A stretch of DNA of 64,000 nucleotides from JAGNKE01 sp965230245 (GTDB lineage: Bacteria; Pseudomonadota; Alphaproteobacteria; Micavibrionales; Micavibrionaceae). The position numbers and the translations under genes are program-made. Shown piece by piece: positions 50,519 through 60,301 of the stretch. Position 1 is the first letter of the stretch. Each line of letters begins with the position of its first letter. Where the stretch lies: positions 930,001 to 994,000 of the forward strand of contig OZ246000.1 of the NCBI GenBank assembly GCA_965230245.1, written 5' to 3'. The notes beneath the pieces were generated by a model that was given only the letters and a program-made list of their open reading frames with translations, had not been told where the DNA came from and ran no database searches.

Positions 50519-53500
50519 CTAACCGCCGTAAAGCTGTCTTAATCGATGCTCAGCGACCATCAACATAGTCAGATCTACCGTCCCCGCACGACGCAACTCC
50601 GAAAAGAGCGGCTCAAACTGTTTTAGAATCTGATCATGGTCTTTTAGCCATTCTTTCAGAATGCTATCAGCATCATTGGCTTTCTTCGCTGTTCCGTTCA
50701 AATCACGGAGCACTCGAACCGTCAAACCGGCCTGACAACTGAACAGGCTCTCAGTCACACCGATGGCCGCTTCAGACTGCCACGCATTGTCATGAGGAAT
50801 ATAACGTGCTTGTTGACGCAACCAGTCGAGATGGAATTTCTCGCCGACCTCAAAATACGTACGCGCCGTATTCATAAGGTCGGTCTTCTGCTCCAAACCA
50901 ATACGGACAATATCGCAAGCCGATGACAAAACAGGCATCAATGCAATCTGACGGGCAAGATCATGTGGCAAGCCATCACGCTGACCCCCGTCAACGCGTT
51001 GCTGAACGGAAACGGCAAGACCATCTGTCAAAAGATCATCAATCTTCTGACGAAGCTCTTCGATACCCTTGCCGTAGTCTTTCGTATCACGCTCAAGATC
51101 AACCTCGCGGCCAAGACGCGTCAAGAACCACGTAATCGTGTGCTCGGCCATATGCGCAATCTCGCGCATCGCCTTAAGCTGCACCTCAGCGGGAACCTTA
51201 CCGTCCATCGCCTCAATATCATCCCAGATCTCACGCAGGTTAAAGGCATCACGCACCACAAAATATGCCTCCATAACTTGCGCAATCGTTGCACCCGTCT
51301 TGTTCATACGGGACTTCGTAAAGGTCGGCCCCATCCGGTTAACAAGAGAACTCGCCATCATCGTCGCAATAATTTCGCGCTTCAAACGATGTCTCAGAAT
51401 CTCCGGCTTATATTTTTTGCTCAAAACATCAGGGAAATAATCCAGAACCCAGTTCTCCATTTTCGGATTATCGGGAATACTGGATTTCAAAAGATCACCG
51501 GTCAGCGCAATTTTCGCATAGGAAATCAGGATACAAAGCTCGGGACGCGTTAAGCCTTTACCGGCACGCAGACGGTTTTCGATTGTCTCGACATCGGGCA
51601 ACCCTTCATTCTTACGGTTAAGCCCTTTTTCCTTTTCAAGATCTTCAATAAATTCCTCGTGAAGCTGAAGGTTTTCACGCGCCTGCAATTCCGCAAGACT
51701 CACCGCCTGCGCCTGCTGGTAATTATGACGCAAAACATGCTCTCCGACCTCTTCGGTCATTTTCTTGAGCAAAGTATTCCGTGCCTTCAAGTCCATCTTG
51801 TGGGTCTTGCTGTTCATCACATCAGAAAGCAGAATTTTGATATTAACCTCGTGGTCGGAAGAATCCACGCCGCCGGAGTTGTCAACGAAGTCCGTATTCA
51901 GGCGTGTACCCTTCTCGGATAGTTCGATACGCCCCAGCTGCGTCACACCAAGGTTCGCGCCTTCACCGATCACACGCGCACGCACCTCCGTCGCATCTAC
52001 GCGCAAGGCATCATTCGCCTTATCACCGACATCTGAATGTGTCTCGCGGGAAGACTTGATATAAGTCCCGATCCCGCCAAACCACAACAGATCTGTACGG
52101 GACTTCAAAATCGCACGGATCAATTCGGTCGGCGTCACTTTCTCTTTGGAAATATCAAAACGCTTCTGGATTTCCGGCGTAAGCGTCAAGACTTTCTCAC
52201 TTCGGTTGAAAATACGCCCGCCCTTGGACAATAACTTCTCGTTATACTCATCCCAGCCCTTGACCTCGTCAAACAAACGCTGTCGCTCTTTAAAGGTTTT
52301 GGCAGGATCAGGATCAGGATCACAGAAAATGTGCAAATGGTTAAATGCCGCAACAAGGTGAATATGCTCCGAAAGCAGCATCCCGTTACCGAACACATCA
52401 CCGCCCATATCACCGATTCCGACAACATCGAACGGCTTGTTCTGAATATCATGATTGAAAAGACGGAAATGCGCCTTAACGGATTCCCAAGCACCGCGTG
52501 CGGTAATCCCCATTTTCTTGTGGTCGTACCCCGCAGAACCGCCGGACGCAAACGCATCATCCATCCAGAAATTATACTCCTGCGAAATCTCGTTCGCAGT
52601 ATCAGAAAACGTGGCCGTCCCCTTATCCGCCGCAACAACAAGATAAGGGTCGTCGCCGTCGCGGCGCACAACATCCTTTGGTGGCACAACCTTTGTTCCC
52701 ACACGATTATCGGTAATGTCCAGCAATCCGCGAATAAAGGTTTTGTAACACTTCACGCCCTCTTTGAAGAATTCCTCGCGGCTGGATGTCGGCGTTTTAA
52801 CGACAAACCCGCCCTTCGCCCCCATAGGCACGATCACAGAGTTCTTGACCATCTGCGCCTTCATAAGACCAAGCACTTCCGTACGGTAATCTTCATGACG
52901 GTCTGACCAGCGCAATCCACCACGGGCAATCTTGTCACCGCGCAAATGGACGGCCTCGACTTGCGGCGAATACACAAAGATTTCCATAAACGGTTTAGGA
53001 TCTGGAATATCTGGAACAGAAGAGCTTTTGATCTTCAGGGACAAATGCATTTTACGGTTGCCCTGCTCATCACGCTGATAATAATTTGTGCGCATTGTAG
53101 CCTTCGCAAGCGTAACCATCGTCCTTAAAATACGGTCTTGGTCACTCGAGTCGACGGCTTCCAGCTCCTTTTCGATTTTTGCGATACACGTATCCGCCAT
53201 ACTTTGCGATTTGTCCCCATTCTCGGGATTGTGATACGCCTTGAACAAATCAATGATCAGACGGCTGATCTGCGGGTTATCCGTCAATGCACGTTGAATG
53301 TAATTGCGGCTGAACGGAGAGCGAATTTGCTGCATGTAACGCACATAGGAACGCAAAATCGTAATCTCGCGCCAATTCGCCCCCGCAGCAAGAACAAGCT
53401 TGTTTAACCCGTCATTATCCATTTCCTTATACCAGATTTTGGTAAAGGCTTTTTCAAAGGTCGGCTTTACATCTCCGACAACAACGGCTTTGGCAAATCC

Positions 53501-55339
53501 GGGTGTTTCAAGCAAAAAGTCATGAATCCAAAGCGGCTGCTCTTCGTCTTCCGGCGTCACCTTATAGGGCAATTCCGCAATAGAACGCAGCCCCATATTC
53601 TCGAGAATAGGCAGCACATCGGAAAGTGTAATCGGCGAGCCCGGGTGATAAACTTTCAAACGTAAATTACACTGGTCCATATCATCAGGACGGTAGAGAT
53701 CAAGAACCAGACGGTTCGCATCGAGCGCCTGTTCGATCTTCTCGATATCGAAAACAGCCTGCCGCGCACGGTAATTCGATGTGTAGGCGACGGGAAAAGC
53801 ATTCTCATACTTAAGGGCTACATCCATCACACGCTGCTCTTCTTTATACTCGTCGGAAAGCGCGGTAGATAGTTTCTCCGGCCACGTTTCACCGCTTTCA
53901 CGCAGCTTCTTTTCAAGCCGTTTGGCATTAAACTTCGGCGGCTCATGCTGATTGACCTGAATGCTAAACATCACACGCGCAAACACGGAATCATCCAGCG
54001 TAGTATTAAAACTTGTACAGGTTCCGTTCATCTCTTCTTCAAGGATTTGTTGCATCGCCAGACGCAAATCGGTTCCGAAACGGTCACGAGGGACATAAAC
54101 CAGACAAGAAATATAACGTCCGAAAGGATCACGGCGTAAGAACAATGAAATACGTTGCCGCTCTTGCAGACGAATAATATTCAAACAAATCTTGAGCAGT
54201 TCGTCTTTCTCAATCTGGAATAGCTCATCACGTGGGTACTTCTCCAGAATATGACGCAAGGCACGACGATCATGGCTGCCCTCCATCAGGTTGGACATCT
54301 GGATGACCTCTTCAACCTTCTCACGCAAATACGGGACATCGCTGACACTCCGCGAATACGTCACGGATGTAAACAGACCGAGGAACAAACGCTCACCCGT
54401 AACATTGCCGGACTCGTCGTATTTCTTAACCGCAATCGCATCCATAGGAACTCGGCGATGCACGGTTGCAACACGATTTGTCTTGGAAATTGAAACAGGC
54501 GGCAGATTACGTCGTAGCTCTTGAAGATTGCGAGGCAGACCCTCTTCATTCTCATTAATATAAGCCGGCTCTACATCATCATGCAGCAAACCTAGACTGG
54601 AGCCTTTCGTTGTTTTGCTTTTAACGCCGCCTTTGCCGTCAACGAATTCATACTCGCGAAAACCCAAAAATGTGAAGTTGTTATTCGCCAGATAATCCAG
54701 AAAAGCGCAGCATTTTTGAATCTCTGCTGCAGGGTGCCGTGTCGTGGAAACAGAGAGTTCCGTGGAAGCTTCCTTCATTTTTTGCAGCATTTCCACCCAA
54801 TCATTATTGGCAAGAACGACATCCTTCAGAACCGTGTGCAAACCGTCATAAAGTGCATCGATTTTTGAAGGTGCAAGAACGTGATTAATCTGGATATGGA
54901 TATGCGATTGTCTGTGGTCTCCCTGTTTGCCCTTCGCCTTGATCGCTGAAAGACTTTTTGTTTTGTCGTAGCGCGGGAATAATACCGGATGAACCAGAAG
55001 ACTGATGAGCAAATCATGGCGATTAACCTCCGCAGCAATCGAATCAACGAGAAACGCCAGATCGTCGCACACAATGTCGATGACGGTTTTCGGTATGGCG
55101 GCTTCAGGCAGCTCGGGACAATAAATTGAAATATCCGCATGGCCCTTTTTGGTGCCTTTGATCATCTTCCAGTGATTCTGCGCCATCTCCGCCAGAACCG
55201 TCGGTTCGAAATACCCGAGATCATTGTCATCGATTTTATCAAATAAAACCTCAAGCAAAGTCTTGAGGTCTTTGGAAGCATTATTGGGAAGAGCTTCTAG
55301 CGCTTTTTTATGAATATCCGCACGATTTGATTTAGACAT
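50519..55339 (-). CDS. gdhB: NAD-dependent glutamate dehydrogenase, large (about 180 kDa) type
   Basis: Interconverts glutamate and 2-oxoglutarate plus ammonia with NAD, in the catabolic direction. At 1,606 residues it belongs to the long bacterial class (Bac_GDH family) known from Streptomyces, Pseudomonas and many alphaproteobacteria. The N-terminal half contains ACT-like regulatory regions; the catalytic part has RGGLRWSDRHEDYRTEVLGL, the substrate-lysine segment VIVPMGAKGGFVVK, and the nucleotide region VGIGDMGGDVFGNGMLLS. SGGVDSSDHEVNIKIL follows. No frameshift is seen across nearly 5 kb. Gene-symbol use differs between organisms; gdh2 is also used. Confidence 0.95.
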   Translation of the reverse strand: MSKSNRADIHKKALEALPNNASKDLKTLLEVLFDKIDDNDLGYFEPTVLAEMAQNHWKMIKGTKKGHADISIYCPELPEAAIPKTVIDIVCDDLAFLVDSIAAEVNRHDLLISLLVHPVLFPRYDKTKSLSAIKAKGKQGDHRQSHIHIQINHVLAPSKIDALYDGLHTVLKDVVLANNDWVEMLQKMKEASTELSVSTTRHPAAEIQKCCAFLDYLANNNFTFLGFREYEFVDGKGGVKSKTTKGSSLGLLHDDVEPAYINENEEGLPRNLQELRRNLPPVSISKTNRVATVHRRVPMDAIAVKKYDESGNVTGERLFLGLFTSVTYSRSVSDVPYLREKVEEVIQMSNLMEGSHDRRALRHILEKYPRDELFQIEKDELLKICLNIIRLQERQRISLFLRRDPFGRYISCLVYVPRDRFGTDLRLAMQQILEEEMNGTCTSFNTTLDDSVFARVMFSIQVNQHEPPKFNAKRLEKKLRESGETWPEKLSTALSDEYKEEQRVMDVALKYENAFPVAYTSNYRARQAVFDIEKIEQALDANRLVLDLYRPDDMDQCNLRLKVYHPGSPITLSDVLPILENMGLRSIAELPYKVTPEDEEQPLWIHDFLLETPGFAKAVVVGDVKPTFEKAFTKIWYKEMDNDGLNKLVLAAGANWREITILRSYVRYMQQIRSPFSRNYIQRALTDNPQISRLIIDLFKAYHNPENGDKSQSMADTCIAKIEKELEAVDSSDQDRILRTMVTLAKATMRTNYYQRDEQGNRKMHLSLKIKSSSVPDIPDPKPFMEIFVYSPQVEAVHLRGDKIARGGLRWSDRHEDYRTEVLGLMKAQMVKNSVIVPMGAKGGFVVKTPTSSREEFFKEGVKCYKTFIRGLLDITDNRVGTKVVPPKDVVRRDGDDPYLVVAADKGTATFSDTANEISQEYNFWMDDAFASGGSAGYDHKKMGITARGAWESVKAHFRLFNHDIQNKPFDVVGIGDMGGDVFGNGMLLSEHIHLVAAFNHLHIFCDPDPDPAKTFKERQRLFDEVKGWDEYNEKLLSKGGRIFNRSEKVLTLTPEIQKRFDISKEKVTPTELIRAILKSRTDLLWFGGIGTYIKSSRETHSDVGDKANDALRVDATEVRARVIGEGANLGVTQLGRIELSEKGTRLNTDFVDNSGGVDSSDHEVNIKILLSDVMNSKTHKMDLKARNTLLKKMTEEVGEHVLRHNYQQAQAVSLAELQARENLQLHEEFIEDLEKEKGLNRKNEGLPDVETIENRLRAGKGLTRPELCILISYAKIALTGDLLKSSIPDNPKMENWVLDYFPDVLSKKYKPEILRHRLKREIIATMMASSLVNRMGPTFTKSRMNKTGATIAQVMEAYFVVRDAFNLREIWDDIEAMDGKVPAEVQLKAMREIAHMAEHTITWFLTRLGREVDLERDTKDYGKGIEELRQKIDDLLTDGLAVSVQQRVDGGQRDGLPHDLARQIALMPVLSSACDIVRIGLEQKTDLMNTARTYFEVGEKFHLDWLRQQARYIPHDNAWQSEAAIGVTESLFSCQAGLTVRVLRDLNGTAKKANDADSILKEWLKDHDQILKQFEPLFSELRRAGTVDLTMLMVAEHRLRQLYGG

Positions 55340-55535
55340 TATTTAGACACCGTTATTTTATAATTTTCTGGCCGCATCATAATGGTAAACACCCCCTGGG
55401 TCTACCCTGTAAAAGCCCGATTTTTCTTATGCATTGCACAAAAAAACAACTCCGCCTAGGTATTCAAACACGGCTTTTCCCTCTATGATAATCGCCAGAG
55501 TTTCTGGAAAAAAACGCAAAAAAGAGAGAGAACTT

Positions 55536-56651
55536 ATGGCAAAAAAAGCAGGACCAAAAAAATCTGCAAAAAAAGTCATCAACCTCGCTTTACAGGGAGG
55601 GGGCGCTCACGGCGCATTTACATGGGGCGTACTCGACCGCCTTCTCGAAGAAGACAACATTGAGATCGAAGGCATTACTGCAACCAGCGCAGGCAGTGTA
55701 AACGCCTGCGCCCTCGCATACGGTATGCATTTGGACGGCAAGGAAAAAGCGCGCGAGGTCCTCCATGATATCTGGGAAAAAATTTACAAGGCCGGCGCAT
55801 TTTACACGCCCACTCCAACGCCGCTTTCTATTGAACCGTTTTTATCATGGAATATGGATTATTCTCCTGCGTATTTCTTTTTCGAATCACTCACGCGCAT
55901 TTTCTCGCCCTACCAACTCAACCCGTTAGGGCTAAACCCGTTGCGCGATGTGCTCGAAAAATCACTCGACTTCAAGGAAATCCGAAAATGTAATTGCGTT
56001 AAACTATTCATCAGCACAACCCACGTCAAAACGGGAAAAGTCTGCGTCTTCGATACCCCGAAAATCAATCTTGATGTCGTCATGGCGTCGGCCTGTCTTC
56101 CGTTTATGTTCAAAGCCGTAGAAATTGAAGGCGAACATTATTGGGACGGCGGGTACATGGGAAACCCTGCCCTTTACCCGCTCTTCTACAAAACAAAAAG
56201 CCGCGATATCATGATCGTGCACATCAACCCGATGGTACGCGAAGAGTTGCCCACAACCGCGCCCGAAATCATGAACCGCGTCAACGAAATCAGCTTCAAT
56301 TCTTCACTGATTAAAGAAATGCGTGCCATTTCGTTCGTCAAAAAACTTCTCGAATACGACATGCTAAATGAAACCTACAGAGACGACTTCAAAGACGTAC
56401 TCGTCCACTCCATCCGCTCGGACGATGTGATGGCCGACTTCTCTGTAGCCAGTAAATTCAACTCCAGTTGGGACTTCCTGACCTACCTGCGGGATGAAGG
56501 CCGCAAACGCATGGATGTCTGGCTTGGAAACCATTACGACGATCTCAATGAAAACGATACGGTAGACCTACATCAGGAATTCCTGAGCAGCATCACAGAA
56601 ATGTTTGAGGAACACAAAAAACGAAAAGAAGAAATGAAAGACATCGCATGA
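55536..56651 (+). CDS. Patatin-like phospholipase / hydrolase
   Basis: A 371-residue patatin-family serine hydrolase. I use ATG 55536 (MAKKAGPKKSAKK), preceded by GAGAGAG; a longer upstream frame is unconserved. The oxyanion loop is GGGAHG at 21-26, the nucleophile is S51 in ATSAGS (the usual G of GxSxG is Ala) and the catalytic Asp is D204 in WDGGYMGNP. It resembles the PhaZ-like patatins often linked with polyhydroxybutyrate metabolism, but could be a phospholipase. It overlaps gor in an ATGA junction. Confidence 0.9.
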   Translation: MAKKAGPKKSAKKVINLALQGGGAHGAFTWGVLDRLLEEDNIEIEGITATSAGSVNACALAYGMHLDGKEKAREVLHDIWEKIYKAGAFYTPTPTPLSIEPFLSWNMDYSPAYFFFESLTRIFSPYQLNPLGLNPLRDVLEKSLDFKEIRKCNCVKLFISTTHVKTGKVCVFDTPKINLDVVMASACLPFMFKAVEIEGEHYWDGGYMGNPALYPLFYKTKSRDIMIVHINPMVREELPTTAPEIMNRVNEISFNSSLIKEMRAISFVKKLLEYDMLNETYRDDFKDVLVHSIRSDDVMADFSVASKFNSSWDFLTYLRDEGRKRMDVWLGNHYDDLNENDTVDLHQEFLSSITEMFEEHKKRKEEMKDIA

Positions 56652-58006
56652 GTAACTACGACTACGACCTCTTCGTCATCGGCAACGGTTCCGGCGGCAG
56701 CCGCGCAGGCCGAATAGCGACAAACTACGGCAAGAAGGTTGCCTTCGCCGAATCAAGGCATTACGGCGGAACATGCGTTAATCTTGGCTGCGTTCCGAAA
56801 AAACTGATGACCTACGCCGCATCCTTCGCCCATCACTTCGAGGACTCAAAAGGCTACGGCTGGAGCGTCGGAGACACAAAGCACGATTGGAAGGCCTTCA
56901 TAGAAGCCAAAGATAAAGAGATCAAACGCCTGAGTGGTTTTTTTGAAAAAGGCATCGAGGACCGCGGCAACGGCAAATACTGGGGACATGCCAAAATAGT
57001 TGATCCGCACACCGTGGACATCGAAGGTGAAAAAGTCACAGCCGAGCGCATCCTTATAGCCACGGGTGGAAAACCCTTCATTCCCGACATCCCGGGCGCA
57101 CGCGAATATGGCATCACTTCGGACGATATCTTCTACCTCGAAGAACGCCCCGAAAAACTGGTCATTCTGGGCGTCGGCTATATCGGCCTCGAATTCGCAA
57201 GCATCTTCAACCGCCTCGGCACAGAAGTGCATGTCATCTTCCGCCGTGACCAAATCCTCAGCCCCGAATTCGATGAGGATGTTCGTGATTTCTTGAAAAA
57301 CGAATTAACCAAACAGGGCATCAATTTCCACGCAGGCAAAAACATCGAAAGCGTCGAAAAAGAAGGCCGCCTGAACGTAAACCTCGACGATGGAACAACC
57401 TTGCAAGCTGATCAGGTTCTCTTTGCCACAGGACGCAAACCCAACTCGGATACAATCGGCGTCAAAGAACTCGGCATGGATCTGGCCAAAAACGGCGCGA
57501 TCATCGTCAACGAAGACGACCAGACCAGCATCCCCTCAATCTACGCAGTCGGCGATGTAACCGACCGCATCGCGCTGACCCCCGTAGCTATCGAGGAAGG
57601 CCACGCTCTCGCCGATCGTCTGTACGGTGGAAGCAATCGGCATATCTCCTACGAAAACGTCCCGGCAGCCATCTTCACCAACCCGCCGGTCGGACTCATC
57701 GGACTGACCGAAGAACAGGCCAAGGCAAAATTCGACGGCAAAATCGATGTCTATATTGGCGATTTCCGCGGAATGAAATTCACCCTTTCGGGACGCGATG
57801 AACGCACCCTGGTAAAACTGATTGTTGCACAGGAAACCGACAAAGTTGTAGGCTTCCACATGGTCGGACAGGATGCGCCGGAAATCACACAGGGCTTTGC
57901 AACGGCAATGATTGCAGGCGCAACAAAGGCAGACTTCGACCGCACAATCGCCATCCACCCCACCGCCGCCGAAGAGTTCGTAACACTAAGGCAAAAAACA
58001 CGCTAG
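56648..58006 (+). CDS. gor: Glutathione-disulphide reductase
   Basis: FAD enzyme that reduces oxidised glutathione. The 452-residue protein has FAD motif GNGSGG (12-17), the redox-active disulphide C43/C48 in GGTCVNLGCVPKK, and the C-terminal catalytic pair in AIHPTAAEE. The second nucleotide-binding fingerprint is GVGYIGLE (175-182), GxGxxG as in NADH enzymes, whereas classical NADPH-glutathione reductases have GxGxxA. The Arg usually at the 2'-phosphate site after FRR is replaced (ILSPEFDED with one extra residue). It may accept NADH; that is inference. It is translationally coupled to the patatin gene. Confidence 0.9.
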   Translation: MSNYDYDLFVIGNGSGGSRAGRIATNYGKKVAFAESRHYGGTCVNLGCVPKKLMTYAASFAHHFEDSKGYGWSVGDTKHDWKAFIEAKDKEIKRLSGFFEKGIEDRGNGKYWGHAKIVDPHTVDIEGEKVTAERILIATGGKPFIPDIPGAREYGITSDDIFYLEERPEKLVILGVGYIGLEFASIFNRLGTEVHVIFRRDQILSPEFDEDVRDFLKNELTKQGINFHAGKNIESVEKEGRLNVNLDDGTTLQADQVLFATGRKPNSDTIGVKELGMDLAKNGAIIVNEDDQTSIPSIYAVGDVTDRIALTPVAIEEGHALADRLYGGSNRHISYENVPAAIFTNPPVGLIGLTEEQAKAKFDGKIDVYIGDFRGMKFTLSGRDERTLVKLIVAQETDKVVGFHMVGQDAPEITQGFATAMIAGATKADFDRTIAIHPTAAEEFVTLRQKTR

Positions 58007-58019
58007 GGTTTTGAAGTTT

Positions 58020-58916
58020 ATGAGTACAGAACAACAACAGAAACCTTCTCAAGAAGATCAGGAAAAAGCGGAAAATATTTATGCCGCAGCTGTCGAAGCC
58101 ATTAAAAGGCAGGATTTTGAGACAGCTGAAAAACACCTCAGGGAGTCGCTCAAACTCAGCCCAAGTGCAAAGGCCTATCACAACCTCGCAACAATCGAAT
58201 ACATACGCGGCAACCGTCACGAGGCCGTCCAGCTCTTTCAATCCGCTGTCGATACAGACCACAATTATGATGAAGCATATATAAACTTGATGCGTATATT
58301 CTATGAGGAAGGAGAAATCATCAAAGCAATTGAATACGCAGCACTTGCGCTCACGGCCGCGCCTGACAAACGAGCGCATAAGGAAGAATTTATAAAACTT
58401 CTGACCACACTAAGATTCGAACTCTTCAACCCTGATTTAAAACAACTCATCACCTTCTGTCTTGAAGATGAAAACCTTGATTTCAGAGGAGCGGAACCTG
58501 CATGGCTAAGCATCCTTGAAATCGATCCGGACTTCGCGCCCATTTACGATTTGCGCATCTGCAAATCCTTCACGGAGTTTGAGGAGCAGTTCCTAAAACT
58601 GAGCGATTATAAAGGCGTAGCGTCCAGATACTTTACACTTGGCCTCACACGCATGAAAATCGAAGATCAGGAAACACTAACCTTCCTGAGTTATCTTCGC
58701 CGCCTGCTGCTTCAGGATCATGTAAAGGAAAACAATGTCCTCTTCGGCAAAAACTTTGAAACACTCGCACCCGCGATAGCCGCACAAAGAGCCAAACAGG
58801 ATGAAACGGCATTGCAGTTATCAGAAGAGGAGCAAGCGCTACTCACAACGCTAAAATCTGATGAACAGGACGATCTGTCTAAAACTGTTCTATCCTGCTA
58901 CGAACCGGAAAACTAA
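58020..58916 (+). CDS. Tetratricopeptide-repeat protein
   Basis: A 298-residue cytosolic protein starting at ATG 58020 (a TTG nine bases upstream is in frame). Residues about 20-120 hold three TPR-like units, such as AAVEAIKRQDFETAEKHLRE, AYHNLATIEYIRGNRHEAV and EAYINLMRIFYEEGEIIKA. The C-terminal half is not repetitive and unrecognised. It follows gor by 13 bp and is probably in the same transcript. Its stop TAA overlaps the stop of the convergent M50-like gene by two bases. Confidence 0.85.
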   Translation: MSTEQQQKPSQEDQEKAENIYAAAVEAIKRQDFETAEKHLRESLKLSPSAKAYHNLATIEYIRGNRHEAVQLFQSAVDTDHNYDEAYINLMRIFYEEGEIIKAIEYAALALTAAPDKRAHKEEFIKLLTTLRFELFNPDLKQLITFCLEDENLDFRGAEPAWLSILEIDPDFAPIYDLRICKSFTEFEEQFLKLSDYKGVASRYFTLGLTRMKIEDQETLTFLSYLRRLLLQDHVKENNVLFGKNFETLAPAIAAQRAKQDETALQLSEEEQALLTTLKSDEQDDLSKTVLSCYEPEN

Positions 58917-59713
58917 AGATCATTCAGAATATCGTAATCCCGCGCATCCGCCCGCCTGCGCAGAAAGGGCGCGATTATGAACGGCAGAATAAGAAGCAAA
59001 ACTGAAAACCCCATCGAAAATATCACGACATCCGAGAAATCGATGCCTGGCAAACGCGCGGCAATTTTGTCAAAATCACCGAACCCGTGACTGCCCTTTT
59101 GCTTGTAGTAAATCAGACGGTGAACCGCGCTACTCAAGAGCCCGTAATCATTAATCAGAACCTTGAAAATAATCCCGAACCCGAACAAGGCATTCAGAAA
59201 CCGTTCAAAACCACCGCGCGGCGCGGCATCCAGTATCGCCCGCAAAAGAAAGAATGAGGCCACCATCGGCTCAAAACCCGGCCCCATAAAATCAATCACG
59301 ATAAAACGTGCATCCTCGTTATAAGCCGTCGCCACATGGAACAGGAACAGAAAAACAAAAAACGAGACAATGCCCTTATACTCGCGGAATTGATATATCC
59401 CGTATGCCAGCCCCAGATAATAAAAGAAAAACAGGATATAAAGCTGATCTGTAAACCACATCGACATCCCGCCGCCATGCGCGAAGTCAAACATCGGTAC
59501 CGCCGGATAGCCGTAAAACCACGCAAGCAACGTATGCCCGATCTCATGAAAAAACGTTGCCATGTAAATCAAACCGACCGCAAGCCAGTGCAACGGAAAA
59601 CCGTCAACATACGGCCACCCCGTTTGGAACACCCACGCGTAATAGGGAATGTTGATGAGAACGGCGAACAAAAACCCCCACAGTAAGACCTTGAATGCGG
59701 AGCCGCTATCCAT
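58913..59713 (-). CDS. M50-like zinc metalloprotease, membrane protein
   Basis: A 266-residue polytopic membrane protein with HEIGH at residues 56-60 (MATFFHEIGHTLLAWFYG) in a membrane helix, the zinc motif of site-2-protease-like M50 peptidases. I use ATG 59713 with AGGAG upstream; this overlaps trmH by eight bases. Other hydrophobic segments: FLFAVLINIPYYAWVF, ILFFFYYLGLAYGIY, IVSFFVFLFLFHVAT and VVIFSMGFSVLLLILPFIIA. The second metal ligand (NxxPxxxxDG-type) typical of S2P is not seen, so activity is uncertain; it could be an M50-like transporter-type protein. Confidence 0.75.
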   Translation of the reverse strand: MDSGSAFKVLLWGFLFAVLINIPYYAWVFQTGWPYVDGFPLHWLAVGLIYMATFFHEIGHTLLAWFYGYPAVPMFDFAHGGGMSMWFTDQLYILFFFYYLGLAYGIYQFREYKGIVSFFVFLFLFHVATAYNEDARFIVIDFMGPGFEPMVASFFLLRAILDAAPRGGFERFLNALFGFGIIFKVLINDYGLLSSAVHRLIYYKQKGSHGFGDFDKIAARLPGIDFSDVVIFSMGFSVLLLILPFIIAPFLRRRADARDYDILNDL

Positions 59714-60272
59714 TGCCCTGCTCCTGCTTTTTCTTTTTTCTGCTCTTACGGCGATGTGCCTTCGGCATTTGCGGCTTCGTTTCCGGCAAAGGCCCGCCCG
59801 GACGCACAGGCCGCTCGGCATGACGACCGAGACACAGCATACGGTCATAAATCACAATCGCTGCCGCAACGCCGACATTCACACAAAACTTCATCGGAAT
59901 TTTCACCACATGATGACATTTCGCCGTCATTTCAGGCGATAAACTCCCCATCTCAGGCCCCAAAACATACGCCGCCCGCAACGGATGCCTGAAACTCGGC
60001 AAATCAACGGACTCTTCCGTAAGCTCGACCCCGACCAGCACACAATCCTCCGGCAAAGTCATATCCTCAACGCCTTTATACTGATAATACGGCATGTGAT
60101 CGAACGCGCCTGACGTATCCGAAACCTTCATCGCATACAGATCAACATCAGGCTTCACTGCAAAAAAGAAACTGCCGCCGAACGCATGTGTTGTGCGGGC
60201 AATCGTTCCCGCATTCGCCTCTTTACTGATATTTTCAACACCGACGCCGAAATAGCCGCGCATATTACTCAT
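59706..60272 (-). CDS. TrmH/SpoU-family RNA methyltransferase
   Basis: A 188-residue SPOUT methyltransferase. Motifs: ISKEANAGTIARTTHAFGG (motif 1), AAYVLGPEMGSLSPEM (motif 2, knot) and KIPMKFCVNVGVAAAIVIYD (motif 3). A Lys/Arg-rich C-terminal tail (RRKSRKKKKQEQ) should bind RNA. It lacks the long N-terminal domain of larger TrmH proteins. I start at ATG 60272; a GTG 21 bases upstream is in frame. Target nucleotide unknown; tRNA or rRNA 2'-O-methylation is likely. Confidence 0.88.
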   Translation of the reverse strand: MSNMRGYFGVGVENISKEANAGTIARTTHAFGGSFFFAVKPDVDLYAMKVSDTSGAFDHMPYYQYKGVEDMTLPEDCVLVGVELTEESVDLPSFRHPLRAAYVLGPEMGSLSPEMTAKCHHVVKIPMKFCVNVGVAAAIVIYDRMLCLGRHAERPVRPGGPLPETKPQMPKAHRRKSRKKKKQEQGNG

Positions 60273-60301
60273 AAACTTTAATTCCTCATGCACTTAAGAA
60301 C

